From NCBI GenBank assembly GCA_021845595.1, contig JAJZVV010000001.1, positions 310,001 to 374,000 of the forward strand: DNA of 64,000 nucleotides, in the 5' to 3' direction. Under the pieces are notes generated by a model that worked only from the letters and a program-made list of their open reading frames with translations, was not told where the DNA came from and made no database searches. Below are positions 1 through 10,070 of the stretch, in pieces (position 1 is the stretch's first letter; every line of letters starts with the position of its first letter). Source of the stretch: Pseudomonadota bacterium. Its GTDB lineage: Bacteria; Pseudomonadota; Alphaproteobacteria; Acetobacterales; Acetobacteraceae. Both the position numbers and the translations under genes were made by a program.

Positions 1-613
1 CGCCCTCGGCGCTGCCAGCGGCAGGCACCGGCACGATCTGCTGCGTCGTCGTCTGCTGCGAGATCACGGAGATGAAGCGGTTATACACCAGCGTGCAGAC
101 ATCGAACTCGCCCGCCTCGAGCATGCCGACGATGCGCTCCGCCACCGGCAGCGCGTCGGCGAACTCGAGTCGCTTGCGGCCGGCGAGCGAGATGTCGTGC
201 ACGATACGGCTGCCATAGTCGCGACGCAGATAGTCCCTGCCCTTGCGCCCGATCGGCAGCAGCTTGACGGTCTTGCCTTCCGCCTCCAGCCGCTGGAGCA
301 ATGCCCGCGAAGCGCGGCCGACATTGGCGTTGAACGCCCCGGCAAGGCCACGGTCGGCGGTGATCGGCACCACGAGATGCACCTGATCGCGGCCGGTGCC
401 GACGAGCAGCCGCGGTGCGCCCGGCGTCGGCGCGACATTCGCGGCCAGCTCCGACAGCATGCGCGCCATCCGCTGCGCATAGGGGCGCGCGGACTCCACC
501 TGGTTCTGCGCCCGGCGCAGCTTAGAGGCCGCGACCATCTTCATGGCCGAGGTGATCTTCTGCGTCGACTTCACGCTGTTGATGCGTGTTCGCAGCGCTT
601 TCAGGCTTGCCAT
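1..613 (-). CDS. atpG: ATP synthase F1 subunit gamma, partial (3' end outside window)
   Basis: Central rotor shaft of F1F0 ATP synthase, a cytoplasmic-face membrane complex. Reading down from the ATG at 613 gives a protein beginning [20 protein letters not shown], the standard gamma N-terminus, followed by the [16 protein letters not shown] helix. The frame stays open to the window edge, so about 204 of the roughly 290-300 residues usual for the family are present and the C-terminal helix is missing. It lies 23 nt after the atpA stop, in the canonical delta-alpha-gamma order, so it belongs to the atp operon. Confidence 0.96.
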   Translation of the reverse strand, partial: MASLKALRTRINSVKSTQKITSAMKMVAASKLRRAQNQVESARPYAQRMARMLSELAANVAPTPGAPRLLVGTGRDQVHLVVPITADRGLAGAFNANVGRASRALLQRLEAEGKTVKLLPIGRKGRDYLRRDYGSRIVHDISLAGRKRLEFADALPVAERIVGMLEAGEFDVCTLVYNRFISVISQQTTTQQIVPVPAAGSAEG

Positions 614-636
614 GGCGCCGTTCCGCTCGCTCTAGA

Positions 637-2169
637 TCAGGCGAAAGTCTTCACGAAGCCGTCGTAGAACGCGACGAGCTTCTTCTCGGTTTCCGGCTTC
701 AGCTCGCGATCGGCGCGAATGGTGGCGAGCAGATCGGCCTGGGTCGAACGCAGGTCGGCGAGCGCCTGCCGCTCGAAGGCCACCACCTTGTCGAGTGAAA
801 GCCCGTCGAGATAGCCGCGCACGCCGGCGAAAATCACCACCACCTGCTCTTCGACCGGCATCGGCCGGTACTGCGCCTGCTTCAGCAGCTCGGTCAGCCG
901 CGCGCCGCGGGCCAGCAGCTTCTGCGTCGAGGCATCGAGGTCCGAGGCGAACTGGGCGAACGACGCCATTTCGCGATACTGCGCCAGTTCGAGCTTGATG
1001 CGCCCGGCGACCTGCTTCATCGCCTTGATCTGCGCCGCCGAGCCGACGCGCGAGACCGAGAGGCCGACATTCACCGCCGGGCGGATGCCCTTGAAGAACA
1101 GCTCGGTCTCCAGGAAGATCTGGCCATCGGTGATCGAGATCACGTTGGTCGGAATATAGGCCGAGACGTCGCCCGCCTGGGTCTCGATCACCGGCAGCGC
1201 GGTCAGCGACCCGGCGCCGTGCGTGTCCGACATTTTCGCCGCGCGCTCGAGCAGGCGCGAATGCAGATAGAACACGTCGCCCGGATAGGCCTCGCGTCCC
1301 GGCGGGCGGCGCAGCAGCAGCGACATCTGGCGATACGACACCGCCTGCTTGGAGAGATCGTCGTAGAAGATCACCGCATGCATGCCGTTGTCGCGGAAAT
1401 ACTCGCCCATCGTGCAGCCGGTGTAGGGCGCGAGGAACTGCATCGGCGCCGGATCGGAAGCGGTCGCCGCGATGACGATGGAATACTCCATCGCACCGTT
1501 CTCCTCGAGCGTGCGCACGATCTGTGCCACCGTCGAGCGCTTCTGGCCGACCGCGACATAGATGCAGTAGAGCTTCTTGCTCTCGTCGGTGCCGGCGTTG
1601 ATGCCCTTCTGGTTGATGATCGTGTCGAGGATCACCGCGGTCTTGCCGGTCTGGCGGTCACCGATGATCAGCTCGCGCTGGCCGCGCCCGATCGGGATCA
1701 GCGCGTCGATCGCCTTCAGCCCGGTCTGCATCGGCTCGTGCACGGACTTGCGCGGAATGATGCCCGGCGCCTTCACCTCGGCGCGACGCCGCTCGCCGCC
1801 GGCGATCGGACCCTTGCCATCGATCGGGTTGCCCAGCGCATCGACGACGCGGCCGAGCAGGCCCTTGCCGACGGGAACGTCCACGATGTCGGAGGTGCGG
1901 GTGACGGTGTCGCCCTCGCGGATGCGCCGGTCGTCGCCGAAGATCACCACGCCGACATTGTCGGTCTCGAGGTTCAGCGCCATGCCCTTGATGCCGGCGC
2001 CGGGGAACTCCACGAGCTCGCCGGACATCACGTTCTGCAGCCCGAAGACGCGCGCGATGCCGTCGCCGACGCTGAGCACCTGACCGGTCTCGGCGACATT
2101 CATCTCGGTGTCGAAGGCGGCGATCTGCTTGCGCAGGATCTCCGAGATCTCGGCGGGGCGGATCTCCAT
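637..2169 (-). CDS. atpA: ATP synthase F1 subunit alpha
   Basis: Non-catalytic nucleotide-binding subunit of the F1 hexamer. The 510-residue product matches the family length. The Walker A motif GDRQTGKT is at about residues 170-177, and the [13 protein letters not shown] signature region containing the conserved Arg is near residue 370. I chose the ATG at 2169 ([12 protein letters not shown]). A GTG lies one codon upstream, but the ATG overlaps the atpH stop codon by one base, which is typical of translational coupling in this operon. Confidence 0.97.
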   Translation of the reverse strand: MEIRPAEISEILRKQIAAFDTEMNVAETGQVLSVGDGIARVFGLQNVMSGELVEFPGAGIKGMALNLETDNVGVVIFGDDRRIREGDTVTRTSDIVDVPVGKGLLGRVVDALGNPIDGKGPIAGGERRRAEVKAPGIIPRKSVHEPMQTGLKAIDALIPIGRGQRELIIGDRQTGKTAVILDTIINQKGINAGTDESKKLYCIYVAVGQKRSTVAQIVRTLEENGAMEYSIVIAATASDPAPMQFLAPYTGCTMGEYFRDNGMHAVIFYDDLSKQAVSYRQMSLLLRRPPGREAYPGDVFYLHSRLLERAAKMSDTHGAGSLTALPVIETQAGDVSAYIPTNVISITDGQIFLETELFFKGIRPAVNVGLSVSRVGSAAQIKAMKQVAGRIKLELAQYREMASFAQFASDLDASTQKLLARGARLTELLKQAQYRPMPVEEQVVVIFAGVRGYLDGLSLDKVVAFERQALADLRSTQADLLATIRADRELKPETEKKLVAFYDGFVKTFA

Positions 2170-2762
2170 CACGCGGCTCCCTTCATGGCGTTCTGCAGGC
2201 GCTGCAGGCGGGATTTCAAACTGGTGTCGTAGAGGCGGGCGCCGATCTTCACCACCAGCCCGCCGAGCAGGCTGGGATCGACCTCGCGGATGATCTCGAC
2301 ATTGCCGTAGCCGGCCTCGATCAGGCGCGCCCGCAATTGCTGTTCCTGGACCTCGGTCAGCGGATGCGCCGAGGCGACGCGGGCCGTGACGATGCCGCGC
2401 TTCTCGGCGATCAGCGCGGCAAAGGCATCGACCACGCGCGGCAGCGCTGCCAGACGGCGGTTGGCGGCGACGACGCCGACCAGGTTGCGCACCAGCCGCC
2501 CGACCCCGGCATTGTCGATGACGGCCAGGATCGCCCGGCTGGCCTCGTTGACGTCGACCAGCGGGCTGGCCAGCAGCCGGCGTACATCCTCGCTCTGCGC
2601 GATGAGCTCGCCGAGGGCGCGCATCTGCGCGGCAGCCTCGTCCAGGGCGTTCTGTTCGCTCGCTTCCGCATACAGCGCGGCGGCGTACCGCGCGGCCATG
2701 CCGGAGGTCGGGACGGTGCCAAATTCGCTCGCGCCGTGCTGGGCCACGCGTTCGCTTCCCAT
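2169..2762 (-). CDS. atpH: ATP synthase F1 subunit delta (OSCP-like)
   Basis: Stator subunit linking F1 to the peripheral stalk. The 197-residue product starts [14 protein letters not shown] and carries the delta signature [15 protein letters not shown] near its N-terminus and the C-terminal block [18 protein letters not shown]. It is slightly longer than the usual 175-185 residues because of a short N-terminal extension before MAARYAAAL. That internal Met would be an alternative start, but it would truncate the conserved first helix. It is the first gene of the delta-alpha-gamma operon seen here. Confidence 0.94.
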   Translation of the reverse strand: MGSERVAQHGASEFGTVPTSGMAARYAAALYAEASEQNALDEAAAQMRALGELIAQSEDVRRLLASPLVDVNEASRAILAVIDNAGVGRLVRNLVGVVAANRRLAALPRVVDAFAALIAEKRGIVTARVASAHPLTEVQEQQLRARLIEAGYGNVEIIREVDPSLLGGLVVKIGARLYDTSLKSRLQRLQNAMKGAA

Positions 2763-2823
2763 GCTGAGGAGGCCGCTTCCGTGGCGGCCGATGGTCGAAA
2801 CCCGCCTTTCGGCCGGCGCGGCG

Positions 2824-2852
2824 CGTCTAGCACGCAGGTTTCCGTGGTGCAA
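2824..2852 (-). promoter_or_regulatory. Putative sigma70-type promoter for the atp operon
   Basis: In the 133-nt gap between priA and atpH, the minus strand reads TTGCAC (2852-2847), a 17-nt spacer, then TAGACG (2829-2824). Position and spacing suit atpH transcription, but both hexamers are imperfect. This is a visual match only. Confidence 0.35.
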
Positions 2853-2895
2853 CAGTCGGCTCGGCCGGCGACGCGAGGCCCGATCGGCGCGAATC

Positions 2896-5073
2896 CTACA
2901 GGAAGGACACCGGGTCCACGTCCACCGCCAGCCGCACCGCGCGCGGCACCGGCACGGCGGCGAGCCAGGCGCGCAGCAGCGGCTGCACGGCCACGGTTCG
3001 GTCGGTCTTGAGCAGAAGCCGGCGGCGGTGCCAGCCGCGCAGCACCGCGAGCGGCGCCGGCGCCGGGCCGAGCACGGTGATCCCGGGCCCGTGCGGCGCC
3101 GCCCGGCCGAGGGCGGCGGCGAGCGCATCGGCCGCCGCCGGCTCCTCCGCACTGACGATGAGCGCCGCCAGCCGGCCGAACGGCGGCCAGTGTCCGGGTC
3201 GGCGGGCGGCTGCCTCCTGGCTGAGGAAGCGGGCGAGATCGCCGGAGACCAGCGCCTGCATCACCGGATGCTCGGGCGCGTAGGTCTGCAGCAAAACGCG
3301 CCCCGGCGCTGCCGCCCGACCGGCGCGGCCGGCGACCTGGTGCAGCAACTGCACCGTGCGCTCCGCCGCGCGCAGGTCGCCGCCGGCGAGCCCGAGATCG
3401 GCATCGACGACGCCGACGAGGGTGAGCGCGGGGAAATGCCAGCCTTTGGCGATGATCTGCGTGCCGATGATGAGATCGACGTCGCCCACCGCGATGGCGC
3501 GCGCCGCCGCCGCCGCCGCACCCGGGCCGATGAGCGTGTCGGAGGTCATGACGGTGATCCGGGCGGCTGGGAAGGCCGAAGCCGCCTCCTCGGTGATGCG
3601 TTCGACCCCGGGGCCGATGGCGGCCAGGCTCCCCGCCGCGCCGCAGGCGGGACAGGCGGGCGGAATCGGCGCCGTATGGCCGCAATGATGGCAGACGAGG
3701 CTGCGGCGCAGCCGGTGCTCCACCAGCCATGCGGTGCAGTTCGGACAGCCCAGCCGATGCCCGCAGGTGCGGCACAGCGTCAGCGGCGCATAGCCGCGCC
3801 GGTTGAGGAACAGCATCGCCTGCTCGCCGCGCGCCAGCGTCGCGCGCACCGCGTCGACAAGGGCCGGCGCGAGGAACCGGCCGCGTTCGGGCGCATCGGC
3901 GCGCAGGTCGATCGCCGCCACCGCCGGCAGAACGGCGCCGCCGTGGCGGGCCGCGAGCACGAGATGGCCGTAGCGCCCGGCCTCGACATTCGCCACCGTT
4001 TCCAGGCTCGGGGTCGCCGAAACCAGCACCGAAGGCGCCTCGGCCAGGCGGGCGCGCACCACGGCCATGTCGCGCGCGTGGTAGATCACCCCCTCCTCCT
4101 GCTTGAACGCGGTCTCGTGCTCTTCGTCCACGACGACGAGGCCGAGATCGGCGAAGGGCAGGAACAGCGCCGAGCGGGCACCGACGACGACGCGCGCGCT
4201 GCCGTCGGCCACAGCGCGCCAGGTCTCGCGGCGCTGCCGCGGACCGACCTCCGAATGCCAGACCGCCGGCGCGGTGCCGAAGCGCGCGAGGAACCGGTCC
4301 AGCCATTGGGCGGAAAGCGCGATCTCCGGCAGCAGCACCAGCGCTTGGCGACCGGCCGTGAGGCAGGCGGCGATGGCCTCGAAATAGACCTCGGTCTTGC
4401 CCGACCCGGTGACGCCCTCGAGCAGCGTCACCGTGAAGGCGCGCGCGGCCACCGCAGCGCGCAAGGCCGCCGCCGCCGCCGCCTGCCCGGGCGAAAGCAG
4501 CGGCGGCGCATGGGCAGGGTCGGGCGAGACGAAGCGCGGGCCGCCCGGAACCGGCGCCGGGGTCAGCCATCCGCCATCGGCCATGCCGCGCACCACGCCG
4601 GCGCTGACACCGGCGGCGCGGGCGAGGTCGGCGGTGGACAGCGGCGTGCCGGGCGCCAGCGCGGCCAGAACCCGCGCGCGCTGCGGCGTCGGCCGCAGTT
4701 TCGGTTCACCGGCCGCGGCGAGCCAGCCCATCGCCGGCGGTGGTGCCTGCAGAGCATTCACCCGCAGCGCCATCGCCAGCACCTCGCCCGGGGCGGCCAG
4801 CGTGTAGGCGGCGACCCAGTCGATGAAGCGGCGCATCGGCGCCGCCAAGGGCGGCGCATCGAGCACCGCCAGAACCGCTTTCAGCCGCCGCTCGGCGATC
4901 GCGGTGTCGGGCGCGCCATCCCAGACCACCCCGATCTCGCGGCGGCCATTGAGCGGCACCAGGACGAGCGCCCCCGGCGCCGGCGCGGGGTCCGGCGCAC
5001 GATAGTCGAACGGGCCGGCGAACGGGTAGGGCAGCAGCACCCGCACGCGCCCCTTTCGGCCCTCGCCCGTCAT
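2896..5073 (-). CDS. priA: Primosomal replication restart helicase PriA
   Basis: 3'-5' superfamily 2 helicase that reloads the replisome at stalled forks. The 725-residue protein begins with the PriA fork-binding domain ([13 protein letters not shown]). Walker A GVTGSGKT is at 220-227 and the DEEH box at 316-319. A Cys-rich zinc region follows around 430-480 ([13 protein letters not shown] and CHHCG...CPACG), then the C-terminal helicase half ending VDVDPVSFL. Length and motif order are normal for the family. It is upstream of atpH in the same direction, but the 133-nt gap and a possible promoter suggest separate units. Confidence 0.96.
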   Translation of the reverse strand: MTGEGRKGRVRVLLPYPFAGPFDYRAPDPAPAPGALVLVPLNGRREIGVVWDGAPDTAIAERRLKAVLAVLDAPPLAAPMRRFIDWVAAYTLAAPGEVLAMALRVNALQAPPPAMGWLAAAGEPKLRPTPQRARVLAALAPGTPLSTADLARAAGVSAGVVRGMADGGWLTPAPVPGGPRFVSPDPAHAPPLLSPGQAAAAAALRAAVAARAFTVTLLEGVTGSGKTEVYFEAIAACLTAGRQALVLLPEIALSAQWLDRFLARFGTAPAVWHSEVGPRQRRETWRAVADGSARVVVGARSALFLPFADLGLVVVDEEHETAFKQEEGVIYHARDMAVVRARLAEAPSVLVSATPSLETVANVEAGRYGHLVLAARHGGAVLPAVAAIDLRADAPERGRFLAPALVDAVRATLARGEQAMLFLNRRGYAPLTLCRTCGHRLGCPNCTAWLVEHRLRRSLVCHHCGHTAPIPPACPACGAAGSLAAIGPGVERITEEAASAFPAARITVMTSDTLIGPGAAAAAARAIAVGDVDLIIGTQIIAKGWHFPALTLVGVVDADLGLAGGDLRAAERTVQLLHQVAGRAGRAAAPGRVLLQTYAPEHPVMQALVSGDLARFLSQEAAARRPGHWPPFGRLAALIVSAEEPAAADALAAALGRAAPHGPGITVLGPAPAPLAVLRGWHRRRLLLKTDRTVAVQPLLRAWLAAVPVPRAVRLAVDVDPVSFL

Positions 5074-5159
5074 CTTGTAGCCTTCACAACCATGACCTCA
5101 GGAGTCGCACAGCCGCCACGCGCCGTGGCGCCAGCCGTCGATAGCGAAGGCGGCGACGC

Positions 5160-6086
5160 ATGCAAGCGACGCTGACGGCGGAGGCCCTGCGCGCCGGCTG
5201 GCTCGACTGGCTGGCCCAGGAACGTCGGGCGGCGGCGCTGACGGTGAGTGCGTATGGCCGCGACGTCGCCGGGTTCCTCGGCTTCCTCACGCTGCATCTG
5301 GGCAAGACGCCGGACGCGGCCGACCTGGCGGCGCTGAGCCTGGCCGATTTCCGCGCCTGGCTCGCCCGCGCCGCGACACAGGGGGCGCAAGCGCCGACCC
5401 GGGCGCGGCACCTCGCCGCCGTGCGCAGCTTCTTCCGCTTCCTCGAACGCCGCCACGGCATTGCCAATGCGCGACTGGGCTTGCTCGGCGCGCCGCGGGT
5501 CAAGCGGCCGCTGCCGAAGGCGCTGGCGGTGGACGAAGCCCGCGCCGCGAGCGGCGAGATCGGCAGCCTCGCCGAAACATCCGCGATCGCCGCGCGCGAT
5601 GTCGCGCTGTTCACCTTGCTCTATGGAAGCGGCCTGCGCATCGCCGAGGCGCTGGCGCTGGCGGTGCGCGACGCGCCGCTGCCCGGCTCGGATGCGCCGC
5701 TGCGGGTGCTGGGAAAGGGCGGACGGACGCGGCTGGTGCCGGTGCTGCCGGCCGTGCGCGACGCCATCGCCAGCTGGCTCGACCTGCACCCGCGCCCGGA
5801 CAAGGACGCGCCGCTGTTCCTCGGCGCGCGCGGCAAGCGGCTCTCGGCGGGCGTGGCGCAGCGCACGATGCGCAGCTTCCGCCGCCTGGCCATGCTGCCC
5901 GAACACGCCACGCCGCACGCGCTGCGCCATTCCTTCGCCACCCACCTGCTGGCCGGAGGGGCGGATCTGCGCGCGATCCAGGACCTGCTCGGCCATGCCA
6001 GCCTGTCGACCACGCAGCGCTACACCGCAGTGGATACCGAGCGGCTGATGGCGGTGTGGCGGCAGAGCCATCCCCGCGGGAGCTGA
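5160..6086 (+). CDS. xerC: Tyrosine recombinase XerC
   Basis: Site-specific recombinase of the XerCD chromosome-dimer resolution system. The 308-residue product has the N-terminal SAM-like core-binding domain (about 12-105) and a catalytic domain with the full set of active-site residues: Arg160 (GSGLRIAE), Lys186 (GKGGRTR), His253/Arg256 (HALRHSFA), His279 (LLGHASL) and Tyr288 (TQRYTA). No phage or integron genes are nearby, so a housekeeping Xer role is favoured over an element integrase. It diverges from priA (86-nt gap) and is followed 3 nt later by upp. Confidence 0.93.
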   Translation: MQATLTAEALRAGWLDWLAQERRAAALTVSAYGRDVAGFLGFLTLHLGKTPDAADLAALSLADFRAWLARAATQGAQAPTRARHLAAVRSFFRFLERRHGIANARLGLLGAPRVKRPLPKALAVDEARAASGEIGSLAETSAIAARDVALFTLLYGSGLRIAEALALAVRDAPLPGSDAPLRVLGKGGRTRLVPVLPAVRDAIASWLDLHPRPDKDAPLFLGARGKRLSAGVAQRTMRSFRRLAMLPEHATPHALRHSFATHLLAGGADLRAIQDLLGHASLSTTQRYTAVDTERLMAVWRQSHPRGS

Positions 6087-6089
6087 CCC

Positions 6090-6728
6090 ATGCCGCCCCA
6101 CCCCAACGCCATCGTCGTCGATCATCCGCTGGTGCGCCACAAGCTCACCCAGCTCCGCCGCAAGGAAACCTCCACTGCCGGATTTCGCCGCCTGACGCGC
6201 GAGATCAGCCTGCTGCTCGCCTACGAGGCGACCCGGCACCTGCCGCTGGAGCCGGTTGCCATCGAAACGCCATTGGAGTCGATGGAAGCGGAGACCCTGT
6301 CGGGCAAGAAGCTCTGCTTCGTCTCCATCCTGCGCGCCGGCAACGGCATTCTGGACGGCATGCTGGACCTGGTGCCTGCGGCGCGCGTCGGCCATATCGG
6401 CGTCTATCGCGACCATGTCACGCTCGAGGCGGTGGAATATTTCCGCAAGCTGCCCGACGACATCGCCCACCGCATCGTGATCGTCGTCGATCCCATGCTG
6501 GCGACCGGCCACTCCGCCTCCGCCGCGGTGCGCCGCCTGAAGGAGGCCGGAGCGCGACAGATCAGCTTCGTCTGCCTGCTCACCGTGCCCGAAGGGCTGC
6601 GCACCATGCAGTCCGAGCACCCCGACGTGACCGTGTTCACCGCCGCGATCGACCGTGAACTCGACGAGAACGGCTATATCCGCCCGGGCCTGGGCGATGC
6701 CGGCGACCGGCTGTTCGGCACCAAGTGA
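6090..6728 (+). CDS. upp: Uracil phosphoribosyltransferase
   Basis: Pyrimidine salvage enzyme converting uracil and PRPP to UMP. The 212-residue product has the conserved [14 protein letters not shown] segment (about 79-92) and the PRPP loop DPMLATGHS (134-142), with the usual GG of the loop replaced by GH. The C-terminal region [17 protein letters not shown] is the uracil-binding end typical of Upp. The gene starts 3 nt after xerC, so the two are probably co-transcribed. Confidence 0.95.
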   Translation: MPPHPNAIVVDHPLVRHKLTQLRRKETSTAGFRRLTREISLLLAYEATRHLPLEPVAIETPLESMEAETLSGKKLCFVSILRAGNGILDGMLDLVPAARVGHIGVYRDHVTLEAVEYFRKLPDDIAHRIVIVVDPMLATGHSASAAVRRLKEAGARQISFVCLLTVPEGLRTMQSEHPDVTVFTAAIDRELDENGYIRPGLGDAGDRLFGTK

Positions 6729-6759
6729 TCGGGGCCGGCGGCCGCCCGCACCCGCGCGC

Positions 6760-7401
6760 TCAAGCGGCGCGCTGGCTCGCGAACCAGCTCTCCAGTGCCG
6801 GAACCACGCGCTCCGCCGGCTGGAAGCCGTGCGTCACCATCGCGTAGCCAGCATCGCCGCCGCCACCGGCGATCAGCGTCGGAAAGCCGTTGATGCCGGC
6901 GCGCTGGGTGATGGCGAAATCCGCCCAGGTCTCCCGCGTCGCTGCCTCGCTATCAAACTCGTCGCGGAACTCAGCCGGATCCACGCCGAGTTCCGCGGCG
7001 ATCTCAGTGAGGGTGTCGCGGTCGGTGACATCCCGATTCTCGGCATAGAAGGCGGCGTGGATGCGGCGCAATGCGGCCAACGCGTCCGCCATCCCGCGCC
7101 GGCGCAGCACCACGACGGTGCGGCAGGCCGGCTCGGTATCGTAGACGAACCGGGTGCGCGCGAAAAACCCCATGTCGAACGGCTGTCCGGAAGCGGCATG
7201 CACGTGCTCCCAATGCTCACGGACCGAGGCGCGGGAGGCCTCGTCCATCGGGTCGGTGGTTCCCGGGCGGAGCCCACCGAGGATCAGGCGGATCGGGAGC
7301 GACGGCGCGAACCGCTCTGCGATCGCCTCGATCACCGGCGAGAAGCCCCAGCACCAGGAGCACATCGGGTCGGCGAAATAGACGAGGTGGGGCTTGTGCA
7401 A
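6760..7401 (-). CDS. DsbA-family thiol oxidoreductase
   Basis: Thioredoxin-fold protein of the DsbA/FrnE-like group. The 213-residue product has the redox motif CSWC (DPMCSWCWGFSP, about residues 12-23) and the cis-Pro region INGFPTLIAG. No signal peptide is visible, so a cytoplasmic role is likely. The start is taken at TTG 7401 because AAGGAG sits 7 nt upstream. Longer in-frame starts would run through the intergenic operator. It diverges from the TetR-GST operon and probably shares its control region. The exact substrate is unknown; a glutathione- or thiol-linked redox function is inferred. Confidence 0.85.
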   Translation of the reverse strand: MHKPHLVYFADPMCSWCWGFSPVIEAIAERFAPSLPIRLILGGLRPGTTDPMDEASRASVREHWEHVHAASGQPFDMGFFARTRFVYDTEPACRTVVVLRRRGMADALAALRRIHAAFYAENRDVTDRDTLTEIAAELGVDPAEFRDEFDSEAATRETWADFAITQRAGINGFPTLIAGGGGDAGYAMVTHGFQPAERVVPALESWFASQRAA

Positions 7402-7442
7402 GGTCGGTCTCCTTCGCGCGGGCTGGGCCGGGGCTTGATTTG

Positions 7443-7458
7443 AATGGATCGTTCCATT
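7443..7458. promoter_or_regulatory. Palindromic operator in the DsbA/TetR divergent region
   Basis: A perfect inverted repeat, AATGGA-TCGT-TCCATT, lies in the 92-nt gap between the TTG of the DsbA-like gene and the ATG of the tetR-type gene. A 16-bp palindrome here is the expected form of a TetR-family operator, and the surrounding AT-rich bases suggest it overlaps one or both promoters. That the adjacent TetR binds it is inference. Confidence 0.6.
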
Positions 7459-7493
7459 ATTTCTGCCACACACGTCGCTGTCGAGCAAGGCCG

Positions 7494-8111
7494 ATGCCGC
7501 GAATCCGCACGCTTCCCGACGACACCGTTCTCGAACGCGCCATCGGCGTGTTCTGGCAGAACGGCTATGCCGGAACCTCGCTGCGCGACCTCACCCAGGC
7601 GACAGGGCTGAGTTCCTCCGCGCTCTATCACCGCTTCACCGACAAGGACGGCCTGTTCGTCGAGGCGCTTCGGCGCTACGCGGACGAGGGGCTGGTGGAG
7701 CGTCTCGCCCGCCTTTCCGCGGCAAGCGATCCTCTCCGTGCGATCAGCGCGTTCCTCGACGAACTGATCGCCCTTTCGCTGGCCGATCCGCACCATCGGG
7801 GCTGCCTGCTGGTCAACACGGCGCTCGACGGCGCCGCGATGTCCGATGAGGCGCGCGCGCTGGTGCGCACCCGGCTCGGCGAGGTCGAGCAGTTTCTTGC
7901 CGGACGGCTGAAGCAGGCCGTGGCCGACGGCGCGCTTGATCCGGAGACCGACATCGCCGCGACCGCGACGGCGCTGCTCGGCACGGTTTTCGCCATCCGC
8001 GTGATGGCCCGTCTTGACCCCAACCCCACGCGGCTGCGGGCGCTGGCCGACCACGCCATTGCCGGTCTTCCCCGGCCGCCGAAAACCACGAGCAAGGGAT
8101 TTCGCCGATGA
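7494..8111 (+). CDS. TetR/AcrR-family transcriptional regulator
   Basis: The 205-residue product has an N-terminal helix-turn-helix (about 10-57; TSLRDLTQATGLSSSALYHR) and a C-terminal ligand-binding half resembling TetR_C members that sense small electrophiles or organics (PHHRGCLLVNTALDG). It is the first gene of a five-gene operon and its stop overlaps the next ATG by 4 nt. A palindrome at 7443-7458 lies 35 nt upstream. It likely represses both its own operon and the divergent DsbA-like gene. The ligand is unknown. Confidence 0.92.
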   Translation: MPRIRTLPDDTVLERAIGVFWQNGYAGTSLRDLTQATGLSSSALYHRFTDKDGLFVEALRRYADEGLVERLARLSAASDPLRAISAFLDELIALSLADPHHRGCLLVNTALDGAAMSDEARALVRTRLGEVEQFLAGRLKQAVADGALDPETDIAATATALLGTVFAIRVMARLDPNPTRLRALADHAIAGLPRPPKTTSKGFRR

Positions 8112-8815
8112 TCGACCTGCACTACTGGACGACGCCCAACGGTCACAAGATCACGATCTTTCTCGAAGAGACGTCTCTGCCCTATCGCGTCATTCCCGTG
8201 AACATCAGCGTGGGCGACCAGTTCAAGCCCGAGTTCCTGGCGATTGCGCCGAACAACCGGATTCCGGCGATCGTCGATACCGCGCCGGCGGACGGCGGCG
8301 CCCCGATCAGCGTCTTCGAGTCGGGCGCCATCCTGCAATATCTGGCGGAGAAGACGGGAAAATTCCTGCCCGCCGATATTCGCGGCCGCACCGACGCCAT
8401 GCAGTGGCTGTTCTGGCAGATGGGCGGCCTCGGCCCGATGGCCGGGCAGAACCACCACTTCGTGCAATACGCTCCGGAAAAACTGCCCTACGCCATCAAC
8501 CGTTATGTCAACGAGACGAATCGCCTCTACGGCGTGCTGAACAAGCGGCTCGCCGATCGCGAGTACGTCGCGGGAGACTACTCAATCGCCGACATGGCGA
8601 GCTACCCCTGGATCGTGCCGCATACGCGCCAGCAGCAGAACCTCGACGATTTCCCGCATCTGAAGCGCTGGTTCGAGACCATCCGTGCCCGACCCGCGGT
8701 CGAGCGTGCCTATGCTCTGGCGGAAAAGATCAACACCGCGCCCGTTGTCAGCGACCAGGCCCGCGCGCTGCTCTTCGGCCAGTCCGCCGCCAATCCGACG
8801 GGAGCGAACGCATGA
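8108..8815 (+). CDS. Nu-class-like glutathione S-transferase (YfcG type)
   Basis: The 235-residue two-domain GST has an N-terminal thioredoxin-fold half with the TTPNGHKITIFLEE motif typical of the YfcG/YghU group, which reduce disulfides with glutathione. The glutathione-binding segment RIPAIVD...SVFESGAILQYLAEK follows. The C-terminal helical half contains DYSIADMASYPW. It overlaps the TetR gene upstream (ATGA) and the second GST downstream (ATGA), so it is translationally coupled. The substrate cannot be told from sequence. Confidence 0.92.
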   Translation: MIDLHYWTTPNGHKITIFLEETSLPYRVIPVNISVGDQFKPEFLAIAPNNRIPAIVDTAPADGGAPISVFESGAILQYLAEKTGKFLPADIRGRTDAMQWLFWQMGGLGPMAGQNHHFVQYAPEKLPYAINRYVNETNRLYGVLNKRLADREYVAGDYSIADMASYPWIVPHTRQQQNLDDFPHLKRWFETIRARPAVERAYALAEKINTAPVVSDQARALLFGQSAANPTGANA

Positions 8816-9516
8816 GCGCCGAACTTCGCCTCTTCGATCTCGCCGGCGCCGACGACGATCTGCGCTTCAGCCCCAATTGCTGGCGCACGCGGCTCGCGCT
8901 GGCGCACAAGGGCCTGCCCGTGGAGACCGTCGCCTGGCGCTTCACCGAGAAGGACGCCATCGCCAAATCCGGCCAGGGCAAAGTGCCCGTTCTCGTGGCC
9001 GGCGACAAATGGCTCTACGAGAGCTGGGATATCGCCGAGTATCTCGAGGACACCTATGCCGACCGGCCTTCCCTGTTCGGCTGCCCGCAGGGCCGCGCGA
9101 CGGCGCGCTTCGTCAACCAGTGGGCCAGCGAAGTCCTGCATCCGTCGGTCGCGCGCGTGGTCGTGCCCGATATCCCGGCAGCCCTGCACGAGAAGGACAA
9201 GGAATATTTTCGCACCACGCGCGAAGCCGCGTTCGGACGGACATTCGCGGCGATCGCCGCCGAGCGCGATGAGGCGCTGGCGGTGCTGAACCGCACACTC
9301 GCGCCGCTGCGCAGCACGCTCGCCAATCAGCCCTTCGTCGCCGGCGCCGCACCGGCCTACGCCGACCACGCCGTCTTCGGCGCCTTCCAATGGGCGCGCG
9401 TCATCAGCCCCATCGCGCTGACGGCGGCGGACGATCCGGTCTCGGCGTGGGTTGCGCGGATGCTCGATGCTTACGGCGGGATTGCGGGAGCCGCGAAGCG
9501 AGCGGCGAACGCCTAG
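8812..9516 (+). CDS. Glutathione S-transferase, beta-etherase-like
   Basis: The 234-residue GST starts MSAELRLFDLAGADDDLRFS. The segment SPNCWRTRLALAHKG with a following FTEKD resembles the N-terminal half of LigE/LigF-type glutathione-dependent etherases more than typical GSTs, and KVPVLVAGDKWLYESWDIAEYLE forms the glutathione site. It is the third gene of the TetR operon and overlaps GST 1 by 4 nt. Ether cleavage is only one possibility; dehalogenation or conjugation of electrophiles fits the neighbours equally well. Confidence 0.88.
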   Translation: MSAELRLFDLAGADDDLRFSPNCWRTRLALAHKGLPVETVAWRFTEKDAIAKSGQGKVPVLVAGDKWLYESWDIAEYLEDTYADRPSLFGCPQGRATARFVNQWASEVLHPSVARVVVPDIPAALHEKDKEYFRTTREAAFGRTFAAIAAERDEALAVLNRTLAPLRSTLANQPFVAGAAPAYADHAVFGAFQWARVISPIALTAADDPVSAWVARMLDAYGGIAGAAKRAANA

Positions 9517-9548
9517 CCATATTCCCCGCCATCCCAGGAACAACCCTT

Positions 9549-10070
9549 ATGGACACGACCAGCAAACTTCATCCCGGTCAGCCCTTCGCCCCGGTCTCCT
9601 TCAAGCAACTCGGCGGCGGCGACTTCTCCTTCGGCGCCGCGGGCGCGTGGCAGGCGCTGTTCGTCATTCGCGGGCAGCATTGCCCGATCTGCAAATCCTA
9701 TCTTTCGGAAATCGAACAGCGACGCGAGGCTCTGGCGGCTCTCGGCGTCTCCGTCGCCGCCGTCTCCGCCGACAGCGAAGCGCAGACCCGCATCACCGCG
9801 GAGGCGGCGAAGGTGAACTTCCCGCTGCTCTACGGGATGGACGAGGCGACCATGGACCGGCTCGGCCTCTACGTGTCCGAGCCGCGCTCCGCGCAGGAGA
9901 CCGACCACCGCTTCCCCGAGCCGGCGCTGTTCGTCGTCAACCCCCAGGGCATGCTGCATCTCGTCGACATCGCCAACGCGCCGTTCCTGCGCCCCGATCT
10001 CGACCGCATCGTGCGCGGGCTCGGCTTCATCATCGAGAAAGCCTATCCGATCCGAGGTACCGTGAAATGA
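9549..10070 (+). CDS. AhpC/TSA-type peroxiredoxin-like redoxin
   Basis: The 173-residue thioredoxin-fold protein has a CPIC motif in FVIRGQHCPICKSYLSEIE (near residue 43). The AVSADSEAQT block and PALFVVNPQGMLHLVDI are typical of peroxiredoxin-like thiol peroxidases. It lies 32 nt after GST 2 and overlaps the dehalogenase start by 3 nt. It probably reduces peroxides or recycles thiols alongside the GSTs. The CxxC arrangement differs from the single Cys of classical AhpC, so the peroxidase assignment is an inference. Confidence 0.85.
   Translation: MDTTSKLHPGQPFAPVSFKQLGGGDFSFGAAGAWQALFVIRGQHCPICKSYLSEIEQRREALAALGVSVAAVSADSEAQTRITAEAAKVNFPLLYGMDEATMDRLGLYVSEPRSAQETDHRFPEPALFVVNPQGMLHLVDIANAPFLRPDLDRIVRGLGFIIEKAYPIRGTVK

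Noticed and set aside
2386-5175. A 929-codon open frame on the plus strand
   Set aside because: Antisense to atpH and priA. The translation is Arg/Gly-rich with no domain, while priA has every expected motif.
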